A DNA stretch of 49,315 bases from an uncultured Spartobacteria bacterium (GTDB lineage Bacteria > Verrucomicrobiota > Verrucomicrobiia > Chthoniobacterales > Chthoniobacteraceae), in NCBI GenBank assembly GCA_903919125.1, contig CAIXGS010000023.1, forward strand, positions 1 through 49,315, in the 5' to 3' direction. This document shows positions 10,359-18,495 of the stretch, in pieces. The stretch's first letter is position 1, and each line of letters opens with the position of its first letter. A program made the position numbers and the translations under genes. The notes beneath the pieces are model-generated. The model ran no database searches. It worked only from the letters and a program-made list of their open reading frames with translations, and had not been told where the DNA came from.

Positions 10359-12548
10359 ATGGCCACTCGAACACCACGCTCCACCACCACCCCGAAAACG
10401 CCAGCTGCATCATCCGCTGCACCCTCTGCGAGCAAGCAAACCGCACGGTCTAAGAGCGCAGCCGCCACCGGGCTTAGGGGCAAGTCAGCTGAAGTGCCCG
10501 CTCCTGCTCCTGCGCCGCCAACTCCGCCCGCTCCTAAACAGGAAGCGCTTTCGCTCATCGACGACAAACCGAAAAAGAAAAAAGTTGCTTCTACGCTAAG
10601 GCCCTTCAAGGCGCTTCCCTCCATTTCTAAGTTAAATGAGCCAGAGGTGGTGGAAGTGCCCAAAGAGGTCGAAGCGGAAGTTGCTGCGGAAGTTGCCGCT
10701 GATCATGGAGCCCACTCTGAGCCCGTTGCGGAGGTTTTAACAGAGGAAGTTCTCCCTCTCGTGGAGGATAAGGTGGTCCACCTTAAGCCGCCCATCGGTG
10801 TGCGCGACCTAGCCGCGGCGTTAAAGTTGCGGCCCTTCGAGGTCATCCGTGACCTCATGGGGATGAATATTTTCGTCAACCTGAATCAAACCGTTGAGAT
10901 CGACGTTGCTAGCGCCGTTTGTAAGAAGCACGGTTTTCTTTTTGAACGTGAGAAACGTGAGAAAGGCGCGGGCGTTCACAAGCAGGTTGAAAAAGTGGTC
11001 GAACCGCCCAAGGTAGCGGAGAAACCAAAGGCAGCCGAGATGAAGTTGCGTGCTCCGATTGTGACCTTTTTGGGGCACGTCGATCACGGCAAAACCACTC
11101 TCATGGATGCTATTCGCAAGGCGCGGGTGGCAGCCGGTGAAGCGGGTGGAATTACTCAACATATTGGAGCTTACTCGGTTAAGTACAAGGAGAACCACAT
11201 CACTTTCCTCGATACTCCGGGCCACGCCGCCTTCACTGCGATGCGTGCTCGGGGAGCGAACATCACCGACATCGCTGTGTTGGTGGTTGCCGCAGACGAC
11301 GGCATTATGCCCCAAACTTTGGAGGCTATTTCGCACGCGAAAGCGGCGAAGGTGCAAATCATCGTGGCCATCACGAAAATCGACACCACGGGGGCGAATA
11401 TTGATCGTGTAAAAGGACAGTTGCAGGAAAAAGGACTTTCGCCGGAAGATTGGGGTGGCGACGTGATCTGCGTGCCGGTAGCTGCGATTAAGGGCCAAGG
11501 GGTCGAGACCCTTTTGGAAAGTATTTTGTTAGTTGCTGAGGTGGCGGAACTCAAGGCGACGGATGGTGGCGTTGCGCGTGCCACGGTCATCGAGGCTCAG
11601 GTCGAACAGGGCAGGGGGCCCACTGCGACGCTTATCGTGCGCAGCGGGACGCTCAAACCGGGTGATGCGTTCATTTGCGGCAATTACAGCGGCAAGGTGA
11701 AGTCGATGCTGGATGATCACAATAAGCAGATAAAAGTGGCGCCTCCTTCCACCCCAGTCAAAATTGTGGGTCTTACGGGTGTCCCCAGTTCTGGCGATGA
11801 GTTGGTGGTGATGGAGAGCGAGCGTGCTGCGGAGGCTCTGTCAGAAGAGCGCTTGAACAAGATGCGCATGAGTAAACTCGAGGCGCCGGTTCGGCCGACA
11901 CTCGAAAGTCTCTTTGATTCTTTAGCGGATGAGAAACGCAAGTCGTTGCGTATCATTTTGAAGGCGGATGTACAGGGCTCCTCTGAGGCATTGGTGACTT
12001 CTCTTAAGCAGATTCAGAGCAAAAAAATCGACTTGGAGATGGTCCATGTTGGCGTTGGGCCGATTACTGAAAACGACGTTCTTTTGGCGGCCGCCTCCAA
12101 CGCGATCGTGGTGGGGTTTAATGTCAAGGTGGAGAACAATGCTGCCCAGAGCGCAAAGCGGGAGGGTGTTCAGGTCAAACTATACTCCATTATTTACGAA
12201 TTGCTCGATCAGGTGAAGGAAGCCATGGCTGGGTTGTTGGATCCTGAATCCCGTGAAAGCATCGTGGGCCACGCCGAGGTTCGACGCGTGTTCGACTTGA
12301 AGAAGGGCTGCGTCGCGGGAAGCTACGTGACAGACGGACGCATCGTGCGCTCCGGTCGGGCTCGTGTTTTGCGCGGTCGACAACCAATCTACGATGGCGG
12401 CTTGGCAACGCTTCGTCGTTTTCAGGACGACGTCAAAGAAGTTCGTAACGGGATGGAGTGTGGGATTCGCCTCGGTAACTTTGACGAGTACGAAGAAGGC
12501 GATATCATCGAGTGCTACATTCTGGAGAAGTTCGCGCAGTCTCTGTAA
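10359..12548 (+). CDS. infB: Translation initiation factor IF-2
   Basis: The GTPase that recruits initiator tRNA to the 30S subunit and drives subunit joining. It has 729 residues, shorter than the roughly 890 of E. coli because the N-terminal region is compact. Residues 1-140 are Ala/Pro/Lys-rich and low in complexity, followed by an IF2_N domain (about 145-195), the GTPase domain with GHVDHGKT at 239-246 and DTPGHAAF, and domains II-IV. The G4 motif reads TKID rather than the usual NKID. The start ATG 10359 follows a 128-bp gap after nusA. The order nusA-infB-rbfA is conserved widely. Confidence 0.96.
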   Translation: MATRTPRSTTTPKTPAASSAAPSASKQTARSKSAAATGLRGKSAEVPAPAPAPPTPPAPKQEALSLIDDKPKKKKVASTLRPFKALPSISKLNEPEVVEVPKEVEAEVAAEVAADHGAHSEPVAEVLTEEVLPLVEDKVVHLKPPIGVRDLAAALKLRPFEVIRDLMGMNIFVNLNQTVEIDVASAVCKKHGFLFEREKREKGAGVHKQVEKVVEPPKVAEKPKAAEMKLRAPIVTFLGHVDHGKTTLMDAIRKARVAAGEAGGITQHIGAYSVKYKENHITFLDTPGHAAFTAMRARGANITDIAVLVVAADDGIMPQTLEAISHAKAAKVQIIVAITKIDTTGANIDRVKGQLQEKGLSPEDWGGDVICVPVAAIKGQGVETLLESILLVAEVAELKATDGGVARATVIEAQVEQGRGPTATLIVRSGTLKPGDAFICGNYSGKVKSMLDDHNKQIKVAPPSTPVKIVGLTGVPSSGDELVVMESERAAEALSEERLNKMRMSKLEAPVRPTLESLFDSLADEKRKSLRIILKADVQGSSEALVTSLKQIQSKKIDLEMVHVGVGPITENDVLLAAASNAIVVGFNVKVENNAAQSAKREGVQVKLYSIIYELLDQVKEAMAGLLDPESRESIVGHAEVRRVFDLKKGCVAGSYVTDGRIVRSGRARVLRGRQPIYDGGLATLRRFQDDVKEVRNGMECGIRLGNFDEYEEGDIIECYILEKFAQSL

Positions 12549-12613
12549 AATCGGTTACGTAACGGGCTGGGGCGGGAATTCCTCCCCACGCTCTTGTTGC
12601 CCTCAATTTCTCC

Positions 12614-13039
12614 ATGGCCAAGCACCGTCTAGAACGCGTTAATGAAATGCTCAAGCGGGAACTCGGGGACCTTTTCCTCCGCGAACTAGTCTTTGACGCC
12701 CAATTGGTCACTATCCAACAGGTGGACGTGACTCCCGATCTGAAAAACGCGCACGTTTACGTCTCGGTGATTGGTACCGAAGGCCAGACGAAAGGCGTGA
12801 TGTCTTTGCTGCACACTCGTAGGCCCCATTTGCAGTTTCTACTTTCTCGCAGGATCATCATTAAGCATACGCCTCATCTTCATTTTAAGCAAGACTCCGG
12901 CATTGAACGCGGTTCCCGAGTGATTCACCTGATGGATGAGCTGAATTTGCTGCCCGCAGTGGAGTCATTAGAGCCTTTGGCGTCGGTGGAGCGGGGGCAG
13001 GATGAAATTGGAAACCCAACTCTTCCTCCTCAAACTTAG
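12614..13039 (+). CDS. rbfA: Ribosome-binding factor A
   Basis: A small KH-fold protein that acts in late maturation of the 30S subunit and 16S rRNA 5'-end processing. The 141 residues match the family throughout: an N-terminal helix (RVNEMLKREL), the central block VDVTPDLKNAHVYVSV, and the conserved LHFKQDSGIERG region before a poorly conserved tail of about 30 residues. It starts with ATG 12614, 65 bp after infB, and is followed by nrnA. Confidence 0.94.
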   Translation: MAKHRLERVNEMLKRELGDLFLRELVFDAQLVTIQQVDVTPDLKNAHVYVSVIGTEGQTKGVMSLLHTRRPHLQFLLSRRIIIKHTPHLHFKQDSGIERGSRVIHLMDELNLLPAVESLEPLASVERGQDEIGNPTLPPQT

Positions 13040-13122
13040 AGCGAGGCGCGCTGCCTCAAGATTTGGGAGTCTCTGAAAACTCCTCGCGAGCCGCTGAAGC
13101 CACAGAACTTTCTTTTTTTGGT

Positions 13123-14115
13123 ATGAATTCGAATTGCACTCTCGCTCAAATTGGAGCCGTCCTTCAGGAGCACCAACGTTTTCTGGTAGTGAGCCATTTT
13201 CGCCCGGATGGAGACGCCATTGGCTGTTCTTTGGCGATGGGGCTGTGCCTTCAAAAACTCGGTAAGGACGTCACCGTGTGGAACGAGGACGGGTTGCCAG
13301 AGCGCTTCGATTTCCTGCCGGGCGCGTCGTTGGTAACTGCGTCGCCAGAGGTGCCGATGGCTTTTGATGTCGTAGTGGTGGTCGACACCGCGGTGCGGGA
13401 GCGGGTTGGGGCCCGTACGCTGGGGGCAATTGCGCCGGGAGCACTGTGGTTAAATATCGATCATCATGTTTCCAACGACCGGAAGGGGGATCTCGTGTAC
13501 GTGGACACTTCGGCGCCTGCGGCTGGGCAGATATTGTTCGAACTCTTTGAGCAATGTGCCCTCCCTGTTGGTCGTGAAATTGCCGAGGCTCTCTACGTCG
13601 CGATCTCAACAGACACCGGCTCCTTTCAGTATCCGAGCACTACGGCCCGCACCTATGAAATTGCTGCCGCGCTGGTGAGGCAGGGCGTTCCTGTGGGGAG
13701 CATCAATCAGAGTTTGTACGAGAACTGTCCGCGGCGTCGGATTGAATTGCAACGGGCGCTTTATGACGTGTTGCGCTTTGACTTTGGCGACAGGGTGGCG
13801 AGTTTTGCGCTCACGCAGGCTGTTGCTGCTCAGGTGGGGGCGATCCCAGACGATACAGAGGGATTGATTGAATCGATTCGGAGGGTTGAGGGAGTGGTGG
13901 TGGCCGTGTTCTTTGAGGAACTCAACGCCGATATGGTGCGCATCAGCATGCGTTCCAAAGATGTTCGCATGGATGTTTGCAAAATCTGTGGTGAATTCGG
14001 CGGCGGCGGACATATCCTGGCGGCTGGTGCGCGGATTGCGGGCACGCTGAGCGTGGTGCAAGAGCGGGTGCTTTCCGCTATAGCCCGCCATCTGGAAGCT
14101 CTGCCCACGGTTTAG
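13123..14115 (+). CDS. nrnA: DHH-family oligoribonuclease/pAp phosphatase NrnA
   Basis: A DHH/DHHA1 phosphoesterase that degrades very short RNA oligonucleotides (nanoRNA) and dephosphorylates 3'-phosphoadenosine 5'-phosphate. It has 330 residues from ATG 13123. The metal-binding motifs appear in order: HFRPDGDAIG at 25-34, VDTA at 87-90, the DHH triplet at 113-115 and a STDTGSF block near 165. The C-terminal DHHA1 domain has the GGGGH nucleotide-binding loop. A TTG start at 13063 is possible but would add a Ser/Glu-rich peptide without similarity. It sits between rbfA and truB, as in many bacteria. Confidence 0.92.
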   Translation: MNSNCTLAQIGAVLQEHQRFLVVSHFRPDGDAIGCSLAMGLCLQKLGKDVTVWNEDGLPERFDFLPGASLVTASPEVPMAFDVVVVVDTAVRERVGARTLGAIAPGALWLNIDHHVSNDRKGDLVYVDTSAPAAGQILFELFEQCALPVGREIAEALYVAISTDTGSFQYPSTTARTYEIAAALVRQGVPVGSINQSLYENCPRRRIELQRALYDVLRFDFGDRVASFALTQAVAAQVGAIPDDTEGLIESIRRVEGVVVAVFFEELNADMVRISMRSKDVRMDVCKICGEFGGGGHILAAGARIAGTLSVVQERVLSAIARHLEALPTV

Positions 14116-14160
14116 TTCCACTGCGGAACCTCGTTTTTACTATTTTCTTACTTATTTTTC

Positions 14161-14880
14161 ATGCGCCCATTAGAAATTGACGGAGTTTTGCTAGTCGATA
14201 AAGCCAGCGGTATGACCTCGCACGACGTTGTCGCCATGGTGCGGCGGCGCTTGGGAATAAAGAAAGTTGGTCATTGCGGCACCTTGGACCCTCTTGCCAC
14301 GGGTCTGCTTTTGATTGTGCTAGGACGCGGTACTAAAATTCAGGATCTTCTCATGGCTGAGGACAAGGAATACACGGGAACTCTCCAGTTGGGCGTGTCG
14401 ACCGATAGTCAGGATGCGGATGGTGCGATCGTGGAAACTCGCACGGTTCCCAGCTTGGCGCAGCCGCAGATCGAGGCTGCTTTCCAGAAGTATCATGGGG
14501 ATTTTTACCAGATGCCACCGATGGTATCCGCTATCAAACAGGGCGGTGTGCCCTTGTACAAACTGGCACGGCAGGGAAAGACAGTGGAGCGTGAGCCACG
14601 CTTTGTGCATGTATTTGCGCATGAAATCACGGGGATCCGGCTGCCTGATGTGGATTTCAGGGTGGTCTGTAGCAAAGGTTTTTACGTGCGTACCTATGCG
14701 CACGACATCGGTGAGGAGCTGACTTGCGGCGCTCATTTGCGGGCGTTACGTCGGACAAAATCGGGGCGTTTCAGCGTAGAGAACGCGACGACGGTAGAGG
14801 AAATCCGCACACTGGATTCCTCGGTGCTTGCGAGCCGGGCGCTGGATTTACCCACGGTTTCGCGCTTGCGCGGGGCCTAG
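14161..14880 (+). CDS. truB: tRNA pseudouridine(55) synthase TruB
   Basis: Converts U55 in the T-arm of tRNAs to pseudouridine. The 239-residue protein opens with the family's GVLLVDKASGMTSHDVV block. The catalytic Asp43 is in GTLDPLATGLL, and the KEYTG and YVRTYAHDIG motifs follow. The C-terminal PUA-like extension found in longer TruB proteins is essentially absent, as in the shorter bacterial forms. It starts with ATG 14161, 45 bp after nrnA, and is followed by ribF with 20-26 bp between. Confidence 0.95.
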   Translation: MRPLEIDGVLLVDKASGMTSHDVVAMVRRRLGIKKVGHCGTLDPLATGLLLIVLGRGTKIQDLLMAEDKEYTGTLQLGVSTDSQDADGAIVETRTVPSLAQPQIEAAFQKYHGDFYQMPPMVSAIKQGGVPLYKLARQGKTVEREPRFVHVFAHEITGIRLPDVDFRVVCSKGFYVRTYAHDIGEELTCGAHLRALRRTKSGRFSVENATTVEEIRTLDSSVLASRALDLPTVSRLRGA

Positions 14881-14906
14881 CGGAGGCCTCAATTTAAAAA
14901 GTGGAA

Positions 14907-15887
14907 ATGGTGTTGCTGCGCTCCATCGCGGAACTAGCGAGTGTGCCTGGTCCTGTTGTGTTGGCGATTGGAGTCTTCGACGGGCTGCACTTGGGGCATC
15001 GTGCGGTTTTAGAGCGCGCACGCAGCGAGGCCGTCTCTCGGGGTGGGACCGCTGTGGCGCTTAGTTTCGACCCACATCCTGCGCGTATTTTGCGTCCTGA
15101 GCGTGCGCCCCGTCTTCTCACTGCCACCGAGCACAAACTCCGCTTGCTAGAGCAGTTGGGCTTCACCCACACGCTCCTGCTTACTTTCGACCAAGCACTC
15201 GCCGCCATGGATGCGGACGATTTCATTCGGAGTCTGGCGCATTACGCCCAACCGCTGGCCGCCATTTGCGTCGGCCACCAATGGAGTTTTGGGAAAGCTC
15301 GCAAGGGTAACCTCAAGCGTCTGGCGCAACTCGGATCAGCACTTCAGTTCGTTGAAATCGGCGTGGAGGAAGTTCAAATTGAGGGAACTCCAGTTAGCAG
15401 CACGCGGATTCGCAACGCTTTAATTGCCGGTGATCTGTCGCTTGCGAGTCATCTTTTGGGGCGGCCTTATACCGTGCTCGGAAACGTACAGCACGGCCGG
15501 GAACTGGGACGGACACTCGGGTTTCCCACCGCAAATTTGAGTTTGTTTAGTGAGCAACTCCCTCCAAACGGCGTCTACGCGGTGAGGGTGTCTCAGGCAG
15601 ACGAGGGCTGCCCTCGGCTTTCGCACTGGGCAAGCGTCGCAAATCTCGGGACGCGTCCGACGGTGACGACGACCACGACGGACTCAGGCGCGCTGACGCA
15701 GCCTAGCGAACCGGTGCTTGAGGTACACTTGCTCGAGTTTTCTGGCGACTTATACGGGCGAACGCTAGAAGTCGAATTTGTCGAGTTCCTCCGCCCAGAA
15801 AAACGCTTTGATTCGCTGGAAGCGTTGCGTGCCCAAATTGCTACGGATGCGAGGGACGCGGCCCGCCTCCTTGCCAACCGCCACTGA
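14907..15887 (+). CDS. ribF: Bifunctional riboflavin kinase/FAD synthetase
   Basis: Phosphorylates riboflavin to FMN and adenylates FMN to FAD. The N-terminal nucleotidyltransferase domain (about 15-180) carries GVFDGLHLGH at 22-31 and the SSTRIRNAL block. The C-terminal flavokinase domain (about 185-325) has GRTLGFPTANL and a typical end. ATG 14907 gives 326 residues; an in-frame GTG at 14901 is equally possible and is closer to the GGAGG at 14882-14886. It is the last gene of the nusA cluster; the ribosomal protein S15 gene that often follows is not here. Confidence 0.94.
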   Translation: MVLLRSIAELASVPGPVVLAIGVFDGLHLGHRAVLERARSEAVSRGGTAVALSFDPHPARILRPERAPRLLTATEHKLRLLEQLGFTHTLLLTFDQALAAMDADDFIRSLAHYAQPLAAICVGHQWSFGKARKGNLKRLAQLGSALQFVEIGVEEVQIEGTPVSSTRIRNALIAGDLSLASHLLGRPYTVLGNVQHGRELGRTLGFPTANLSLFSEQLPPNGVYAVRVSQADEGCPRLSHWASVANLGTRPTVTTTTTDSGALTQPSEPVLEVHLLEFSGDLYGRTLEVEFVEFLRPEKRFDSLEALRAQIATDARDAARLLANRH

Positions 15888-15970
15888 ATCTGTGATCCCA
15901 TCTGGGGCCCTCCCGGATCTCTCTCGCCAGAGCGCTCCGCAGCGACAGTCTACGCGGATAACAGATAACT

Positions 15971-16435
15971 TCAGCGAGTAATAATGCGCTTGTCGCCGTT
16001 AATGAGCATCCTCACCCATTCTCCTCGCTGAAAGTTCTCGCCCTGATCTTTTTGGACAATGCTCCAAGCCTGCCCAGAACGGGTGCGTACCATGATTTCC
16101 ACACCCGTGGAGGAGGTTACTTTCCGTTCAACCGCGTCTCCGGCTAACCCGCCTATCAATGCGCCCCCCACAGCCGTCAGAGCCGATGTGCTGCCATGGC
16201 CAATCATCGAACCTGCGATGCCACCCCCGAGTGCCCCCGCACCCACACCTACGATGGAAGACTCTCCGCGAAGGGCTACCCTTCGCACGGAAACAATTTC
16301 CACATCAAACACCTGCATCGCCTGACCACGGGACGAAGCGGGGTAGGAGGGCAGCCCCGCATCCTCCGTGACGCATCCCGGTAGAAAAACCATCACACCT
16401 AAGGCAAAGAGGATTGGTGAAAGCGACCGTTTCAT
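15971..16435 (-). CDS. SlyB-like outer-membrane lipoprotein with glycine zipper
   Basis: A 154-residue lipoprotein from ATG 16435. A basic start and hydrophobic stretch end in the lipobox LPGC, with Cys21 as the lipidated residue; Pro at -2 is somewhat unusual. Residues about 73-115 form a glycine-zipper pair (GVGAGALGGGIAGSMIG and GGALIGGLAGDAVE), and a short beta-rich C-terminal domain follows. This is the layout of SlyB/Pcp-type 17-kDa lipoproteins that sit in the outer membrane and help stabilise the envelope. A longer frame to 16528 lacks a signal sequence. It converges with ribF, 83 bp away, and no strong terminator is evident between them. Confidence 0.82.
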   Translation of the reverse strand: MKRSLSPILFALGVMVFLPGCVTEDAGLPSYPASSRGQAMQVFDVEIVSVRRVALRGESSIVGVGAGALGGGIAGSMIGHGSTSALTAVGGALIGGLAGDAVERKVTSSTGVEIMVRTRSGQAWSIVQKDQGENFQRGEWVRMLINGDKRIITR

Positions 16436-16718
16436 GCTGAGAGTTATTCTACCCCTAAGCGTGTTGCTAATCGTGCTGCTACGAATCTGACTAAAGGGGC
16501 AGTTTGCAGGAAGAGAGGGTTTGTTCATGGGATTTGAGAATGGGTTTGAAATTAAGTAGTGAAGTTACGAATGGCGCTTGAAGGGAACGCTTTAAAGGGA
16601 CGCTTGGAATTGAGATGCGACGACTTGTGGCTTACACCCCTTTATTCCTTTTGACCCGCGTCTGCGGTTCGGCGTTCACTAATAGTCTGCTTGGGCGTCT
16701 TTTTTTCCTGCCGCAATC

Positions 16719-17552
16719 GTGATTTTAGAACTGCTTGAATACTGCGTGACGCCTTGCTCTTGGAGCGCTCGTTCCATGGGCTTCCTTACTTCAAGTATCC
16801 AGGTCGCTGCCCGCCACGCAAGATGCTCTGCACAGTGGAAACCGCATTTACTGCGCACTAAAGAGGCTATTCTAGAAGCTGCGGCGTTGGCTCAAAACAG
16901 ACGCATCGCCGTCATTTTTGGCGCCGGTCTGCTCCATGATATTCCGTTACGCGAACTTTCTTCGATGTTTCAAGAGGTTATTCTGGTGGATGTGGTGCAT
17001 ACGCTTCGCACGCGTTGGGATGCTCGTAGTTTTTCCAATGTGCGTCTGTGCGCGTTGGATGTCACTGGGGTTACGGCGCAATTGTCGAAGATTGCTCACT
17101 CTCGTGGCGAGCCCTTGCCGAAGTCGGAGCCGACCGCCTTTTTAGATGAAAAGCGCTTGGACCTGAGTATTTCGGTCAATCTGCTTTCTCAGTTGGCGTG
17201 GGTTCCTGGGCGCTTTCTGAAAGGAATTCTATCGGAGGACGAAGTGGCCCAAACGCAAAAGCAGTTGCTTGAAGCGCACCTTCATTATTTGCGGCGCTTG
17301 CCAGGGCACACCGCAATGATCACGGATGTGCGTTGGCGCTCGCAACCAAGGCCCGGAGCGGTAGCAGGTGCCGAGTCGGCGACTCCGCAAGGCTGGGATG
17401 TTCTGCAAGGAGTTTCATTGCCGCGGGCGGCGTCTGCATGGGATTGGAATATTGCACCTGCGCCAGAGCGGTCTGTTCAATTAGACTACATTGCGACCGT
17501 GCACGCATATCCGGATTGGAAGCATTGCAGTGCGCTGGCTCCCCCCGAGTAG
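16719..17552 (+). CDS. Uncharacterised protein, possible Rossmann-like fold
   Basis: I do not recognise this 277-residue protein as a named family. From about residue 65 it reads like the first half of a nucleotide- or SAM-binding fold: strand AVIFGAGLLHDIPL with a glycine turn, helix, then VILVDVVH with an acidic residue at the second strand end. This is reminiscent of class I methyltransferases, but the motif is not diagnostic. No signal peptide or membrane segment is seen. The GTG start at 16719 is the longest option; ATG 16776 (MGFLTSSIQ) is an alternative. It is followed after 51 bp by the Lon-domain gene, and the two may be co-transcribed. Confidence 0.7.
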   Translation: MILELLEYCVTPCSWSARSMGFLTSSIQVAARHARCSAQWKPHLLRTKEAILEAAALAQNRRIAVIFGAGLLHDIPLRELSSMFQEVILVDVVHTLRTRWDARSFSNVRLCALDVTGVTAQLSKIAHSRGEPLPKSEPTAFLDEKRLDLSISVNLLSQLAWVPGRFLKGILSEDEVAQTQKQLLEAHLHYLRRLPGHTAMITDVRWRSQPRPGAVAGAESATPQGWDVLQGVSLPRAASAWDWNIAPAPERSVQLDYIATVHAYPDWKHCSALAPPE

Positions 17553-17603
17553 GAGTGCAAATGTTCAGATGCGCCTCGCTGCGATAGATGATAGAGTGAT
17601 GGT

Positions 17604-18224
17604 ATGAGATTGTCCGGTGAGGGAGATTCCAGCGAAGCAGTTTTTGATCTACCTGAAGTGGTGCCGGTGATGCTACTTGAGGGGGTGACACTTTTTCCTA
17701 ATATGTTGTTGCCCTTGTTTATTTTCGAGATGCGCTACCGGGCGATGCTGGAGCGGGCGATGGACACGGATCGGTTTTTGATTATGGCTCAACCCAGAGG
17801 GCCTGAAAATGATGAGGTTTGCCCAGTGGCGGGCGTAGGGTTGATCCGCGCCTGTGTGAGGGGCGATGATGGCACTTCAAATTTGGTGCTGGAAGGCGTG
17901 GCGCGTGTGCGTCTGACGGGTTGGCCGCAGTTAACCCCCTTTCGGATGGCTAGCTCGGTGCTCCACGGCACAAAGGAAGCTGAGACACCGGCTCAAAAGA
18001 AGGGACGCTTACGTCAGTTGCACGAGTTTTTGGAGGAGAAAGGAGGGGAATATCAGGAGCAAATGTCCACGCACCTCTCACAGATTGAGAACCCAGACGT
18101 GCTTGTAGATGTCATTGCATCCATTTTACTTGGAGATTCTTGGAAGCGTCAGGCAGTTCTCGAGGAAGGCGGGAACGTGCGTAGACAGGCGCTTCTTTTG
18201 GAGCTTCTCAACGGCCCGGCGTAA
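17604..18224 (+). CDS. Lon substrate-binding (LON) domain protein
   Basis: A 206-residue protein made almost entirely of the N-terminal substrate-recognition domain of Lon proteases: LPEVVPVMLLEGVTLFPNM near residue 15, FEMRYRAMLERAM, and the later LVLEGVARVRLTGW strand pair. There is no ATPase or protease domain, so it is a free-standing LON protein. Such proteins are common next to housekeeping genes, and their targets are unknown. It starts at ATG 17604. The C-terminal 60 residues are charged and helical. Confidence 0.85.
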   Translation: MRLSGEGDSSEAVFDLPEVVPVMLLEGVTLFPNMLLPLFIFEMRYRAMLERAMDTDRFLIMAQPRGPENDEVCPVAGVGLIRACVRGDDGTSNLVLEGVARVRLTGWPQLTPFRMASSVLHGTKEAETPAQKKGRLRQLHEFLEEKGGEYQEQMSTHLSQIENPDVLVDVIASILLGDSWKRQAVLEEGGNVRRQALLLELLNGPA

Positions 18225-18415
18225 TTGCTGGGGCGGAGCAAAATTCTCTGACCGCGCGAGACTTGGCGTCCCAGCCGGGCCAAGCGCGAAAAAACGGTGC
18301 GCGATAGGGGGTAGGAACGGGGACGGTCTTTTTTCTGCTTCCCATCAGTGCCTGATTTCTGAGAGTAGATAGTCGTGGTGATTGGAAGTCTTCTCGTCCG
18401 TTAGACTGAGTTTGT

Positions 18416-18447
18416 CTTGGAACGATCTTGGAACGATCTTGGAACGA
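18416..18447. repeat. Three tandem copies of an 11-mer (CTTGGAACGAT)
   Basis: CTTGGAACGAT occurs at 18416-18426 and 18427-18437, and a third copy lacking only the last base at 18438-18447. The array lies 48 bp before the ATG of the second NtrC-type regulator, within a 271-bp gap. Regular 11-bp spacing places the units on one helical face, as for repeated protein sites, but simple slippage is equally possible. Confidence 0.8.
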
Positions 18448-18495
18448 GATAGGCTTCGCTTTTCGCCGCTTTTTCTACCGGATCCCCCTCACCGG

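Noticed and set aside
10359-12548. Loss of function of IF-2 because the G4 motif is TKID
   Set aside because: Thr at this position is tolerated in translation GTPases ([NT]KxD), and all other motifs are intact, so it is a normal variant.
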